A stretch of 21,045 nt of DNA from JBEOJY01 sp040275305 (GCA_040275305.1 JBEOJY010000054.1:1-21045); one strand, 5' to 3'; counted from the first letter of the stretch, positions 1-7,319 are shown. The notes: a model not told the origin generated them from the sequence alone. Program-made: numbers and translations.

Positions 1-57
1 CTCGTTCTCGTTTAGGGACCTTATATCACTGGTCTAAATTTCGGGGAGCAGCTCATT

Positions 58-86
58 TTGCGATGATTTGGCAGAAAAAATAAACT
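58..86 (+). promoter_or_regulatory. possible sigma70-type promoter for the left cassette
   Basis: A TTGCGA box at 58-63 and a TAAACT box at 81-86 are separated by 17 bases, each matching the consensus hexamer at four positions. The pair lies about 50 bases upstream of the first gene in an AT-rich stretch. No transcription data exist here, so this is only a fit to consensus. Confidence 0.3.
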
Positions 87-138
87 GCTCAGGTGTTCAA
101 AAGACTTAAAATATTTTATCGATTCATTGGAGAGAACT

Positions 139-573
139 ATGTTGCAGGCAAGGCATTTAAGGATAGATGATACGGCTGCTTCTAACTTGTCCGAAACAAA
201 AGGGAGAAGCGTGGTGCGACGCATTGTCCCAAATCTGCAACCAGTTGCCGTAATTTTGACTGGCGAAACCGGCCCTTATGGAGGAAGACCGGATGCTGTT
301 GTTTATCCAATGCCTGACGGCGAATTGGTTTGTCTGCGTCTTATGGACAATAACGACTATGACTACGATCAAGCAAGGCTTCTGCTAAAGGATCATTCCA
401 TTGTTCGCGCCTACCTAGCGAACCCTAACGAAGAAATCAAAGCTATTGCCTCACCGCAGGACATCGAAGGCCCTCAACTCGCACCAAAAGACATCAAGTG
501 GTTAAAAAGTAAGATTGAATCGCAACATAAACGCGCAGAAAAGGAGCTAAAGGCACAAGGGCTAATCCTGTAA
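139..573 (+). CDS. hypothetical protein, 144 aa, first gene of accessory cassette
   Basis: I do not recognise this family. The frame is open from a TTG at 127, but the ATG at 139 is the better start because GGAGAG (129-134) sits as a Shine-Dalgarno just upstream of it. The protein has no signal peptide or membrane helix. Its middle carries a glycine-rich stretch (TGETGPYGGRPD) and an acidic Asp/Tyr-rich patch (DNNDYDYD). Its C-terminus is a strongly charged Lys/Glu helix (SKIESQHKRAEKELKAQ) that could be a short coiled coil. The next gene starts 14 bases after its stop, so the two are probably one operon. The DNA is visibly more AT-rich than the rest of the window, which suggests acquired DNA. 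Function unknown. Confidence 0.75.
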   Translation: MLQARHLRIDDTAASNLSETKGRSVVRRIVPNLQPVAVILTGETGPYGGRPDAVVYPMPDGELVCLRLMDNNDYDYDQARLLLKDHSIVRAYLANPNEEIKAIASPQDIEGPQLAPKDIKWLKSKIESQHKRAEKELKAQGLIL

Positions 574-587
574 TCAGAGATTTGGCA

Positions 588-1499
588 ATGCCCAAGCCCT
601 GGCTCACCGCAAATGAAATCATTGAATTAGTGAATGCTGTCATTCGCAAGAATGGAACAGCGGCTTATCCGTATTTTGGCTATGCACATCTTTATACGGG
701 ACCACGTTATGAAATCCACGAAGCGGGCAAAAATATTCTTCATTACGATAAGGACGCCAACAACAACCACAAAAGGGCACAATTTTGGGCTCCACTTTTC
801 GGGGCAAAACTCATTGACGATATGAACCTCTCTCTTCTTGTTCTGAGTGATGTCAATAGCTCCGGGTTAGATATTTACGGATATTTCTTGAAGGCTTTCG
901 GGAGCATTGACCCTAAAAGCGCATTCCGCGAAGCAGATCGTGTCATGCGCTATGCCTCGAAATATTTCGTAGACGGGCTTTGGGGCCATGTTACGACGTC
1001 GGTATGCGGCGCTGCCAGAAATCGCGTCTTTTTCGACACCGAATTTCCACGTCTTGACTTTGAAACAGTAGACTTAGTTACGGGATTGGCAAAATCAAAA
1101 GATATCGAAACCGTCAATGGGAAGCCCATCGCAGACATTCGCAAGTTGTTCACGATGAATGCCGTTGAAACGGCTTACCGGGTTGTTTGCATTCATGAGA
1201 TTGATTTACTTCGCCGTACAGCGTGGGCCACGGCTTCAGAATCCATTATGCGGCATTGCCTTGACGTCGAAGAATTTTACATGGTTGACCGCCAGCAAGG
1301 GTGGAAAGTTGCAGCCAAGGAATTGTTTAAGGGCGGCGTTCCAATCCCGGAACTTATCAAGCTTGATCGCAAACTCACCCGGCTTGACCGCGTGGCCAAA
1401 CGATCCCGGAGCTATTGTTGCTCTCCCGTTGAACGATTTTCGCAGAAAGAAGCAAAACTTCATCATTTCGTTACTGCGCTCGCGGCGGGGCTTCCGTAG
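588..1499 (+). CDS. hypothetical protein, 303 aa, second gene of accessory cassette
   Basis: Unrecognised protein. I chose the ATG at 588 because a purine-rich CAGAGA (575-580) is 7 bases upstream; a TTG at 582 would add two residues. It looks soluble and globular, with no membrane segment. Notable stretches are an aromatic-rich N-terminal part (YPYFGYAHLYTGPRYEIH), a central WGHVTTSVCGAARNRVFF segment and a helical region around IHEIDLLRRTAWATASES. The last 30 or so residues (from RSRSYCCSP) look unlike the rest in composition, so the natural C-terminus may have been altered. GC content is low: 25 of 60 bases at 601-660, against 42 of 60 at 3481-3540. It is probably translated with the 144-aa gene 14 bases upstream. 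I assign no function. Confidence 0.72.
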   Translation: MPKPWLTANEIIELVNAVIRKNGTAAYPYFGYAHLYTGPRYEIHEAGKNILHYDKDANNNHKRAQFWAPLFGAKLIDDMNLSLLVLSDVNSSGLDIYGYFLKAFGSIDPKSAFREADRVMRYASKYFVDGLWGHVTTSVCGAARNRVFFDTEFPRLDFETVDLVTGLAKSKDIETVNGKPIADIRKLFTMNAVETAYRVVCIHEIDLLRRTAWATASESIMRHCLDVEEFYMVDRQQGWKVAAKELFKGGVPIPELIKLDRKLTRLDRVAKRSRSYCCSPVERFSQKEAKLHHFVTALAAGLP

Positions 1500-1589
1500 C
1501 GCTGTATGTTTTCTCAAATAAGGTCCACTATCTTTGAAATTTTGTTAACACCGCTGCTTTTCTAACGAGCCTGTTGGTTCACTTACTTC

Positions 1590-3038
1590 CTATCTTACCA
1601 CGGGCCGTCTCAGGAAGGCGGGGATGTTGTCGGTGAAGCGGTCTTGCGAGCTGGGCGGCGGGAGGTTGCGCGGAGTGGGCATTGGTGTCGGGCGCGGATC
1701 GGACGCGACTGGCGCGAAGGTTACGGGCGCTGCTGCGGGTTGTTGCTGGCGCGGGGGCACGGGGGCATTTGGCTGACGCGGCGCATGATGGCTTGGTCCG
1801 CCGCCTGATGATTTTCCGCTGCGTCCGCCTCTTTCACCGCGTCCGCCGCGTCGTCCTTCGTCGCGACCGCCACGGCGTGAACGTCCTTCTTGTGGGCGAG
1901 GTTCGGGGAGGTCCGCGATGGTTTCGCGGTCGATGGTTTTCTTGATGAGTTTTTCGATGTCCGCGATGCGTTCGGCGTCGTCGGGGGTGGTCAGCGTGTA
2001 GGCGGTGCCGGAACGGCCCGCGCGTCCGGTGCGCCCGATGCGGTGCACGTAGTCGTCGGCGTTGAAGGGCGCGTCGAAGTTGAAGACGTGGCTCATGGCT
2101 TCGACATCAAGGCCACGGGCGGCCACGTCGCTGCAGACCAGAAGGGCGAGTTCTCCGCGCTTGAAGCGGTCGAGCGTGGCCGTGCGTTCGGATTGTTCCA
2201 TGTCGCCGTGCAAAGCGCCCGCATTGAAGCCGTGCTTTTGCAGCGATTTGTTGAGGAGCGCCACGTCGCGTTTGCGGTTGCAGAAGATGAAGGCGCTTTG
2301 CACATCTTCGCGGCGCAAGAGGACTCGCAACGCCTCGCGCTTGAGCCAGTCGTTGTCCTGCGGCAACGTGACGAAGATTTGCTTCACGTTCGTGGCGGTG
2401 GTGGCGGGCGGCGCGACGGTGACTGTCTTGGGATTGCTTAGGAAGCGGTCGGCCAGTTTGCGAATTTCGGCCGGCATGGTGGCTGAGAAAAACAAAGTCT
2501 GGCGCATGGCAGGCAGCAACCCCGCGATGCGTTCAATATCGGGGATGAAGCCCATATCGAGCATGCGGTCGGCTTCGTCGATCACGAAAATCTTGATGTC
2601 GTTGAGCATGATCTTGCCGCGCTCGTGCAGGTCGAGCATGCGGCCCGGCGTGGCGATTAGAACGTCAACGCCGCTTTCGAGACTGCTGATTTGTTTGCCC
2701 ATGGTTTCGCCGCCGATCAGCAGCGCCATCGAGAGCTTGTGATACTTGCCATAGGTCTGGAAATTCTCCGCGACTTGCGCGGCGAGTTCGCGCGTTGGCT
2801 CGAGGATCAGCGAACGCGGCATGCGCGCGCGGGCGCGGCCTTTGCCGAGCATTTCGAGCATCGGCAGCACAAAGCCTGCGGTTTTCCCGGTGCCCGTTTG
2901 CGCGCAGCCAAGCACGTCGCGCATTTGCAGCACATAGGGAATCGCTTGTTCCTGAATGGGGGTCGGGGTGGTATAGCCAACATCCTGTATGGCGCGGAGG
3001 ATGTCGTCGCTAAGTCCTAAATCGGCAAAATTGGTCAC
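1590..3038 (-). CDS. rhlE: DEAD-box ATP-dependent RNA helicase, RhlE-type
   Basis: An ATP-dependent RNA helicase of 482 aa that remodels structured RNA, typically in ribosome assembly, mRNA decay or cold adaptation. All family motifs are visible: Q motif with TPTPIQ (about 24-29), Walker A AQTGTGKT (46-53), PTRELA (81-86), TPGR (130-133), DEAD (154-157), SAT (185-187), SDVAARGLD (303-311) and HRIGRTGR (332-339). After residue 380 comes a basic Arg/Gly-rich tail and then a Pro/Ala/Gln-rich segment, ending in DNIPAFLRRP. Such tails usually bind RNA non-specifically. The start is a GTG with no strong Shine-Dalgarno, which is the only start that keeps the Q-motif Phe at the usual position. It is divergent from the hydrolase gene and convergent with the left cassette. 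The RhlE subgroup is inferred from overall layout; the specific symbol is less sure than the family. Confidence 0.93.
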   Translation of the reverse strand: MTNFADLGLSDDILRAIQDVGYTTPTPIQEQAIPYVLQMRDVLGCAQTGTGKTAGFVLPMLEMLGKGRARARMPRSLILEPTRELAAQVAENFQTYGKYHKLSMALLIGGETMGKQISSLESGVDVLIATPGRMLDLHERGKIMLNDIKIFVIDEADRMLDMGFIPDIERIAGLLPAMRQTLFFSATMPAEIRKLADRFLSNPKTVTVAPPATTATNVKQIFVTLPQDNDWLKREALRVLLRREDVQSAFIFCNRKRDVALLNKSLQKHGFNAGALHGDMEQSERTATLDRFKRGELALLVCSDVAARGLDVEAMSHVFNFDAPFNADDYVHRIGRTGRAGRSGTAYTLTTPDDAERIADIEKLIKKTIDRETIADLPEPRPQEGRSRRGGRDEGRRGGRGERGGRSGKSSGGGPSHHAPRQPNAPVPPRQQQPAAAPVTFAPVASDPRPTPMPTPRNLPPPSSQDRFTDNIPAFLRRPVVR

Positions 3039-3075
3039 GTGTGAGTCTAAAAGCCCGTATTAATTGTCGTTATTG

Positions 3076-3091
3076 CGCGCACCATTGCGCG
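3076..3091. other. GC-rich hairpin in the helicase/hydrolase divergent region
   Basis: CGCGCA (3076-3081) and TGCGCG (3086-3091) form a perfect 6-bp stem closed by a 4-base loop. On the + strand it is followed by GTTTTCC. On the - strand it lies in the 5' leader of the RNA helicase gene, 38 bases from its GTG. The 143-base divergent region otherwise shows no clear promoter pair. It could be a leader structure, or a weak terminator for + strand transcription. Confidence 0.4.
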
Positions 3092-3181
3092 TTTTCCTGT
3101 CCCTTCCATAGCAGAAAAGAGAGGGAATATGCAAACAAGCGTTTTGATATCCGCGCCGATGGCGTGGCGGAGGTAATATAT

Positions 3182-3883
3182 ATGCAACCTAAAGCGCCTT
3201 TAATCCTGATTTCTGGCCTGTTGTGCGACGAGGCTTTGTGGGCGCATCAGGTTAAGTCATTGAAGAATATCGCTGATTGCCATGTCGCGGATACGACACG
3301 GCATGACCGGATCGAGCTTGTGGCGCGGGATGTGTTGGCGATGGCTCCGCCTCGGTTCGCGCTGGCGGGGTTGTCGATGGGGGGGTACGTCGCGTTCGAG
3401 ATTTTGCGGCAAGCGCCGCAGAGAGTGTTGCGGCTGTGTTTGTTGGACACCACGGCGCGGCCCGATACTGCCGAGCAGAAGGAGCGGCGCAAGCTGCTGC
3501 TTGCGATGGCGAGGACGGGCAAGTTTCGGGGGGTGACGCCGCGCTTGTTGCCGATGTTGATTTATCCGGATCGTTTACGCGACGCGCCTTTGACGGAGAC
3601 TGTCATGGGGATGGCCGAGCGCATGGGGCCGGAGGTTTTTCAGCGCCAGCAGATGGCGATTCTGCACCGGGTCGATAGTCGCCCAACTCTGGGGGCTATC
3701 GCGTGCCCGACGCAGGTTATCGGCGGTATGCAGGATACGCTTACTCCGCCTGATTTGCTGCGCGAGATCGCGAACGGCATTTCCGGCGCACGGCTAGATC
3801 TGATTGAACGCTGCGGCCATCTCGCTCCGCTTGAGCGGCCTGACGAGGTGGGCGCGTTGATGGCGCGATGGCTTACCGCTTGA
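3182..3883 (+). CDS. alpha/beta hydrolase fold protein
   Basis: A 233-aa alpha/beta hydrolase with an unknown substrate. The nucleophile elbow is GLSMGG with Ser65. The likely acid is Asp185 (GGMQDTLTPP) and the catalytic His is His213 (ERCGHLAPLERP), in the normal order and spacing. The early SGLLCDEALW segment (11-20) takes the place of the usual HG oxyanion motif, as in many small esterase-like members. The frame is open from 3041, but that 47-residue extension has no conserved look and begins beside the divergent helicase start. GGAGG at 3169-3173 sits 8 bases before the ATG at 3182, which decides the start. No signal peptide, so cytoplasmic. It ends 3 bases from the convergent DUF4389 gene. 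Family certain, reaction unknown. Confidence 0.88.
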   Translation: MQPKAPLILISGLLCDEALWAHQVKSLKNIADCHVADTTRHDRIELVARDVLAMAPPRFALAGLSMGGYVAFEILRQAPQRVLRLCLLDTTARPDTAEQKERRKLLLAMARTGKFRGVTPRLLPMLIYPDRLRDAPLTETVMGMAERMGPEVFQRQQMAILHRVDSRPTLGAIACPTQVIGGMQDTLTPPDLLREIANGISGARLDLIERCGHLAPLERPDEVGALMARWLTA

Positions 3884-3886
3884 CGT

Positions 3887-4219
3887 TTACGCTTGCGGCG
3901 GAAGGACTTCCGCCTTGACGTTTTCGGCTTTTTCTCTAGTCGGGAACGGCGCAAAGGGAAAAGGCTTTTCGTCTGAGGCAAAGGTCAGGAAGCGCGTTAC
4001 TTGCGCCTGATAAGTCGCAAGATTTTCTCCGAACATCGAAAGTCCGTCGAAAGATGAACCGCTGAAAAGCTTCGCTAGAAACTGAAAGATCGAGGTTGCG
4101 AAGGTCAGGAGAATCGACAGGTAGAAAGCAACGCCGAACACGACTAGATAGATGAATCGCAACCAGGTGTCCTTATCCTTCACATTGCGCTTTAAGTCAT
4201 CTTCATTGATCATGGTCAT
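3887..4219 (-). CDS. DUF4389 family membrane protein
   Basis: A 110-aa protein of the DUF4389 family. A long hydrophobic stretch (residues about 21-52, FIYLVVFGVAFYLSILLTF onward) makes one long or two short membrane helices. It is followed by the family signature: FGENLATYQAQVTRFLTF then ASDEKPFPFAPFP. The tail is charged. The frame is open further upstream, but the ATG at 4219 has GAGG five to six bases before it; the next ATG, two codons on, is too far from that site. The 3' end carries a strong hairpin that the convergent hydrolase may use as a terminator. The role of the family is not established; members are thought to be small lipid or membrane-associated proteins, and nothing here adds to that. 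Confidence 0.87.
   Translation of the reverse strand: MTMINEDDLKRNVKDKDTWLRFIYLVVFGVAFYLSILLTFATSIFQFLAKLFSGSSFDGLSMFGENLATYQAQVTRFLTFASDEKPFPFAPFPTREKAENVKAEVLPPQA
3897..3914. terminator. hairpin, possible terminator of the hydrolase gene
   Basis: GGCGGAA (3897-3903) pairs perfectly with TTCCGCC (3908-3914) around a GGAC loop. It begins 14 bases after the hydrolase stop and lies inside the last codons of the convergent DUF4389 gene. On the + strand T-rich sequence (TTGACGTTTTC, then CTTTTTC) follows, though not immediately. A terminator role is inferred. Confidence 0.35.
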
Positions 4220-4246
4220 GAGAGCCTCGCCTGATTGATGTCTGCT

Positions 4247-4336
4247 CAGAATAGCGCGTTTCTTGGTTGGACGCAATTCAGTCTAGTGGTCGTTTTAAAA
4301 CTTGTTAACCATCAGGCAGTAGTTTGCGCTATTCTG
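4247..4336. repeat. 11-bp inverted repeat in divergent promoter region
   Basis: CAGAATAGCGC at 4247-4257 is the exact reverse complement of GCGCTATTCTG at 4326-4336. The arms are 68 bases apart and each carries a TATTCT element pointing towards the gene on its own side. That fits a pair of divergent -10 regions or a two-site operator. Only the left arm has a good -35 partner. Confidence 0.5.
4248..4276 (-). promoter_or_regulatory. probable sigma70-type promoter of the DUF4389 gene
   Basis: Read on the - strand, TTGCGT (4271-4276) and TATTCT (4248-4253) are separated by exactly 17 bases, about 29 bases upstream of the ATG at 4219. This is one of the better promoter fits in the window. The -10 box lies within an 11-base arm that is repeated in inverted orientation at 4326-4336. 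Confidence 0.45.
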
Positions 4337-4370
4337 CTGTGTCCGTCCTGTCTTCTTTGATTCTCCCTTC

Positions 4371-4697
4371 ATGAGCGTTTCTTCCTTCATAGCGTTGCGC
4401 GTTGCGTTGTTGGCTTGCGTCGTCTTGGCGCTTACGGCCTGCAACGGCACGACAGTGGCCATCGTGGGCGCGGCGACAGGTATTTGGCAGACGCGGACGC
4501 GCACGCCGCCCCCGGCGGATTTGGCATCGCAAATTCCGGCTCATGAAAGCTGGTGCTACAGGACGTTGGCGGAGCCGGTATGTTACACGCAGCCGCAGGA
4601 TGTACCGCCGGATCGTTTGATTAATGTCGATCCTCAGAACCGCTACCCGCTGACGCGCAGGGGCTATTATCAGGCGCTGGTCGAGAATCAAAAATAA
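4371..4697 (+). CDS. small lipoprotein, 108 aa
   Basis: A short exported lipoprotein of unknown role. Residues 1-23 form a signal peptide with a hydrophobic core, and the lipobox LTAC (21-24) puts the lipidated Cys at position 24. After a short Gly/Ala-rich segment (GAATG) and a PPPADLASQIP linker, the mature part has two more Cys residues (ESWCYRT and EPVCYTQ) that could form a disulfide. It ends with LTRRGYYQALVENQK. The arrangement of a tiny lipoprotein with a two-Cys core is common in alphaproteobacterial envelopes but I cannot name the family. The ribosome site is weak. It is divergent from the DUF4389 gene and 254 bases upstream of hpf. Confidence 0.8.
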   Translation: MSVSSFIALRVALLACVVLALTACNGTTVAIVGAATGIWQTRTRTPPPADLASQIPAHESWCYRTLAEPVCYTQPQDVPPDRLINVDPQNRYPLTRRGYYQALVENQK

Positions 4698-4951
4698 CTC
4701 GCCAATTGCTTGGTTATTATGTCTTTTTTGTCATTTCTTGCGCTTCGCTTGACTTGGCGCTCCAGTTGTACCTATCCTTGTGCCTTGTCGCGTTAGCGTA
4801 CTTTTCCTCTCCGTAAGTCTTTTGCGGGTAATTTGGGGAGAGGCGGTCCGGCGGTCCTCGATAGCATGCTTTATGCTCCTTCGGTTGCCGGGGCGTGATT
4901 TAGACCACGCATTAAAGATGGAAATCGTTGTCATAACATTGTGGGACAAAC
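4698..4951 (+). promoter_or_regulatory. hpf upstream region with structured leader elements
   Basis: 254 bases without a gene. A TGGCGC-N5-TTGT element at 4755-4769 has the GG/G spacing of a sigma-54 promoter, with T in place of the final C. An inverted repeat CCTCTCC (4806-4812) / GGAGAGG (4837-4843) could fold across a 24-base loop. Directly after it the octamer GGCGGTCC is repeated in tandem (4842-4857). Then comes AGCATGCTTTATGCT (4863-4877), a perfect 5-bp-arm palindrome. No start site is known, so promoter identity is open. Confidence 0.4.
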
Positions 4952-5563
4952 ATGCAACTTTCGGTCAAAGGTAAACAGATCGATGTGGGCGACGCGTTGC
5001 GCGGCCATGTCGAGTCTAAGCTTGACGATGTAACGGGCAAGTATTTTAGCGGATCGCTTGATGCGCACGTGACTTTTTCGCGCGAGGCGCATCTTTTTCG
5101 GGCGGATATCACCGTTCATGCCGGTCGCGGCATCGTCCTTCAGGCCAACGCTTCGGCGAATGAGCCTTATCCGGCTTTTGATATGGCTGCGGACCGTATC
5201 GCGCAGCGCTTGCGCAGGCACAAAAAGAAGATCGTCGCGCAGCATCACGAGCAGCAGAGGCAGGAACTGTCGTTTATGGCGCGTTCCTATGTGCTGCCCG
5301 GCGATGGCAATACAGAGGAAGAGGAAGCTAACGACAATCCGGTTGTGGTTGCGGAAATGACGACTCCGATCGAGACTCTGACGGTTGGCGAGGCCGTCAT
5401 GAGACTAGATTTAGGCGATCTTCCTGCGTTGATGTTCCGCAACAGCGGCCATAACGGGTTGAATATGATCTACAGACGGTCAGATGGCCATATCGGATGG
5501 GTCGATCCGTCGTATGGCGAGGTTGGGGCCAAGGTTCTGAAGGCTGATTCTGGTCGTACCTGA
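4952..5563 (+). CDS. hpf: ribosome hibernation promoting factor, long form
   Basis: A 203-aa long-form hibernation factor of the S30AE family, which binds the 30S decoding region in stationary phase and drives formation of inactive 100S ribosome dimers. Residues 1 to about 105 form the S30AE domain (MQLSVKGKQIDVGDALRGHV start; basic RLRRHKKKI helix at its end). An acidic Thr/Glu/Asn linker follows. The C-terminal dimerisation domain, about 145-200, has the typical GLNMIYRRSDGHIGWVDPSYG ending; the short gammaproteobacterial HPF and YfiA lack it. The ATG at 4952 gives the usual N-terminus. ptsN begins 42 bases downstream, a neighbour pair that is conserved in proteobacteria, but rpoN, the usual gene just upstream, is absent. 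Confidence 0.95.
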   Translation: MQLSVKGKQIDVGDALRGHVESKLDDVTGKYFSGSLDAHVTFSREAHLFRADITVHAGRGIVLQANASANEPYPAFDMAADRIAQRLRRHKKKIVAQHHEQQRQELSFMARSYVLPGDGNTEEEEANDNPVVVAEMTTPIETLTVGEAVMRLDLGDLPALMFRNSGHNGLNMIYRRSDGHIGWVDPSYGEVGAKVLKADSGRT

Positions 5564-5605
5564 TTTATCGCGAGCAATTTCATGACGGCACGGAGGAGCT
5601 ATACA

Positions 5606-6064
5606 ATGCGCGAACTTCTTTCGCCTGAGGCCGTGGTGTCGGCTTTGGAAGCGCCAACAAAGAAAGACGTTCTGAGCGAGGTTTCTAGATTGGTGGCCGA
5701 GTTCGCCCATCTGGATTCGCATGCCGTCTTCGACGTTCTTTGGGAACGCGAACGGCTAGGGACCACTGGCGTTGGATACGGCATCGCGATTCCTCATGGG
5801 CGACTGGAGGGGGTCGATCAGGTGATTGGATTCTTCGCGCGGCTGACCACGCCTGTGGCGTTCGATTCGATTGACGAGAAGCCGGTTGATCTTGTGTTTT
5901 TGCTTCTGGCTCCGCAAGAGGCAGGGGCGGACCACTTGCATGCGTTGGCAACCGTATCGCGCCTTTTGCGCGATCCCGTGCTTTGCGAACAGTTGCGGCG
6001 AGCGCGAGATCGGCAAGCGATTTATCGCCTGTTGACTGAGACGACGACCGCGCAGGCTGCTTGA
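5606..6064 (+). CDS. ptsN: nitrogen PTS EIIA component PtsN
   Basis: EIIA(Ntr), 152 aa, the last phosphoacceptor of the nitrogen phosphotransferase system. It signals to potassium transport, nitrogen control and stress pathways rather than importing sugar. The PTS EIIA type-2 fold is plain: MRELLSPEAVV start, GTTGVGYGIAIPHGR with the phosphorylated His64, and the HLHALATVSRLLRD segment. An ATG at 5582 is in frame, but GGAGGAG (5592-5598) lies inside that extension, 7 bases before the ATG at 5606. The shorter start also gives the family's usual N-terminus. It follows hpf by 42 bases and precedes lpxB by 52, so co-transcription is likely. Confidence 0.95.
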   Translation: MRELLSPEAVVSALEAPTKKDVLSEVSRLVAEFAHLDSHAVFDVLWERERLGTTGVGYGIAIPHGRLEGVDQVIGFFARLTTPVAFDSIDEKPVDLVFLLLAPQEAGADHLHALATVSRLLRDPVLCEQLRRARDRQAIYRLLTETTTAQAA

Positions 6065-6116
6065 TAGCTTGTCTACTTCTCGATTGTTTCGGCCCTTAGC
6101 TGACTGAATTTTCCAC

Positions 6117-7319
6117 ATGACCGATGCGCCTTTGTTCTTTCTTATCGCTGGCGAAGCCTCTGGCGATGTGTTAGGCGCTCGGCTGATGGCGGCTTTGAAG
6201 GATAGGCTTAGCGGGCAGGTTCGCTTTGTCGGTATCGGCGGCCCGCGCATGGTCGAGCAGGGGTTGGAGCTTTTCTTCCCGCAATCCGAGTTGGCTCATT
6301 TTGGCGTCTTTGAGCTGGTTCGTCATTTGCCTCGGCTTTTGCGTCGCATCGATGAGACAGTGAAGCAGGTGCGGACGCTTTCCCCTTTGGCGTTGATCAC
6401 CATCGATTCTCCGGATTTCTGTTTTCGCGTTGCGCGGCGGCTTAAGGGCGAAGGCATTCCGCTGATCCATTATGTCGCGCCGTCGGTGTGGGTTTGGCGT
6501 AAGGGACGCGCGAAGAAGATAGCGCGATTCCTCGATCATCTTTTGGCTCTCCTGCCGTTCGAGCCTCCTCATTTTACATGTGAGGGCTTGCCTTGCACGT
6601 TTGTCGGGCATTCTATTGTGGAAAGCGGGGCGGGGCAGGGGTCTGGGTTGCGCTATCGCGCGCGTTACGGGTTGGATCTGGAAACGCCTCTGCTCACGAT
6701 TCTTCCCGGAAGCCGCGCTGGCGAGGTTGCGCGGTTGATGCCGATCTTTAAGCAGGCCGTGGACAAGCTTGTGGACATGGAGCCGGGGCTGGTCGTCGCG
6801 CTTCCGGCAGCGCCGGGGTTTGCCGAGGCGCTTCGCGCGCAGACGCGATCATGGGCCGCTCAGGTGATCGTTACGGAAGGCGATGAGGATAAATACGACG
6901 CTTTCGCCGCGTGTCGCGCGGCGCTGGCATGTTCCGGGACGGTATCGGTGGAGTTAGCTTTGGGTGGCGTTCCCTCGGTGACGGTTTATAAGGTTAATAC
7001 GCTCACGGCGTTGTTGTTCTGGCCGTTTTTGGCTGGTAAGTTTGCAAATCTTGTCAATATCATGCACAAACGCATGGTGGTGTCGGAGCTGATACAATTC
7101 CGGTGTACGCCGAGATGGATCGTTCACGCGCTTGATCGCATGTTGCATGACGAGCAGGCTCGCAAAGCGCAGATTGACGGTTTGCGGGATGTCGCTGTAT
7201 GGCTGGGGCAGGGCAAGGGGCAGCTTGCCCCTTCGCGACGCGCGGCGGAAGCAATTCTTGCGGCGATTGCGCGGAAGTCGGGATCCGGCGATTCAACGGG
7301 ACAGTTCAACAAGATTTGA
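6117..7319 (+). CDS. lpxB: lipid-A-disaccharide synthase LpxB
   Basis: LpxB (GT19 family, 400 aa) joins UDP-2,3-diacylglucosamine to lipid X to make the tetraacyl disaccharide of lipid A, at the inner membrane's cytoplasmic face. Visible signatures are FFLIAGEASGDVLGARLM (7-24), the VGIGGPRM segment, SPDF followed by HYVAPSVWVWRKGR, and in the C-terminal half LPGSRAGEVARLMPIF and the SGTVSVELALGGVPSVTVYK donor-site stretch. Length is normal. In many bacteria lpxB follows lpxD-fabZ-lpxA-lpxI; here it stands downstream of ptsN and upstream of two glycosyltransferases. The ribosome site before the ATG is weak. Confidence 0.95.
   Translation: MTDAPLFFLIAGEASGDVLGARLMAALKDRLSGQVRFVGIGGPRMVEQGLELFFPQSELAHFGVFELVRHLPRLLRRIDETVKQVRTLSPLALITIDSPDFCFRVARRLKGEGIPLIHYVAPSVWVWRKGRAKKIARFLDHLLALLPFEPPHFTCEGLPCTFVGHSIVESGAGQGSGLRYRARYGLDLETPLLTILPGSRAGEVARLMPIFKQAVDKLVDMEPGLVVALPAAPGFAEALRAQTRSWAAQVIVTEGDEDKYDAFAACRAALACSGTVSVELALGGVPSVTVYKVNTLTALLFWPFLAGKFANLVNIMHKRMVVSELIQFRCTPRWIVHALDRMLHDEQARKAQIDGLRDVAVWLGQGKGQLAPSRRAAEAILAAIARKSGSGDSTGQFNKI

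Noticed and set aside
1236..1517. - strand frame over the end of the left cassette, possible insertion-sequence remnant
   Set aside because: No transposase motif, no terminal inverted repeats or target duplication visible.
2062..2742. Long + strand reading frame of 226 codons opposite the RNA helicase
   Set aside because: The opposite strand encodes a helicase with every DEAD-box motif in order; this frame is a GC-driven shadow with Ser/Arg-rich composition.
3041..3181. N-terminal extension of the hydrolase from 3041
   Set aside because: No ribosome site and no family likeness; GGAGG before the ATG at 3182 decides the start.
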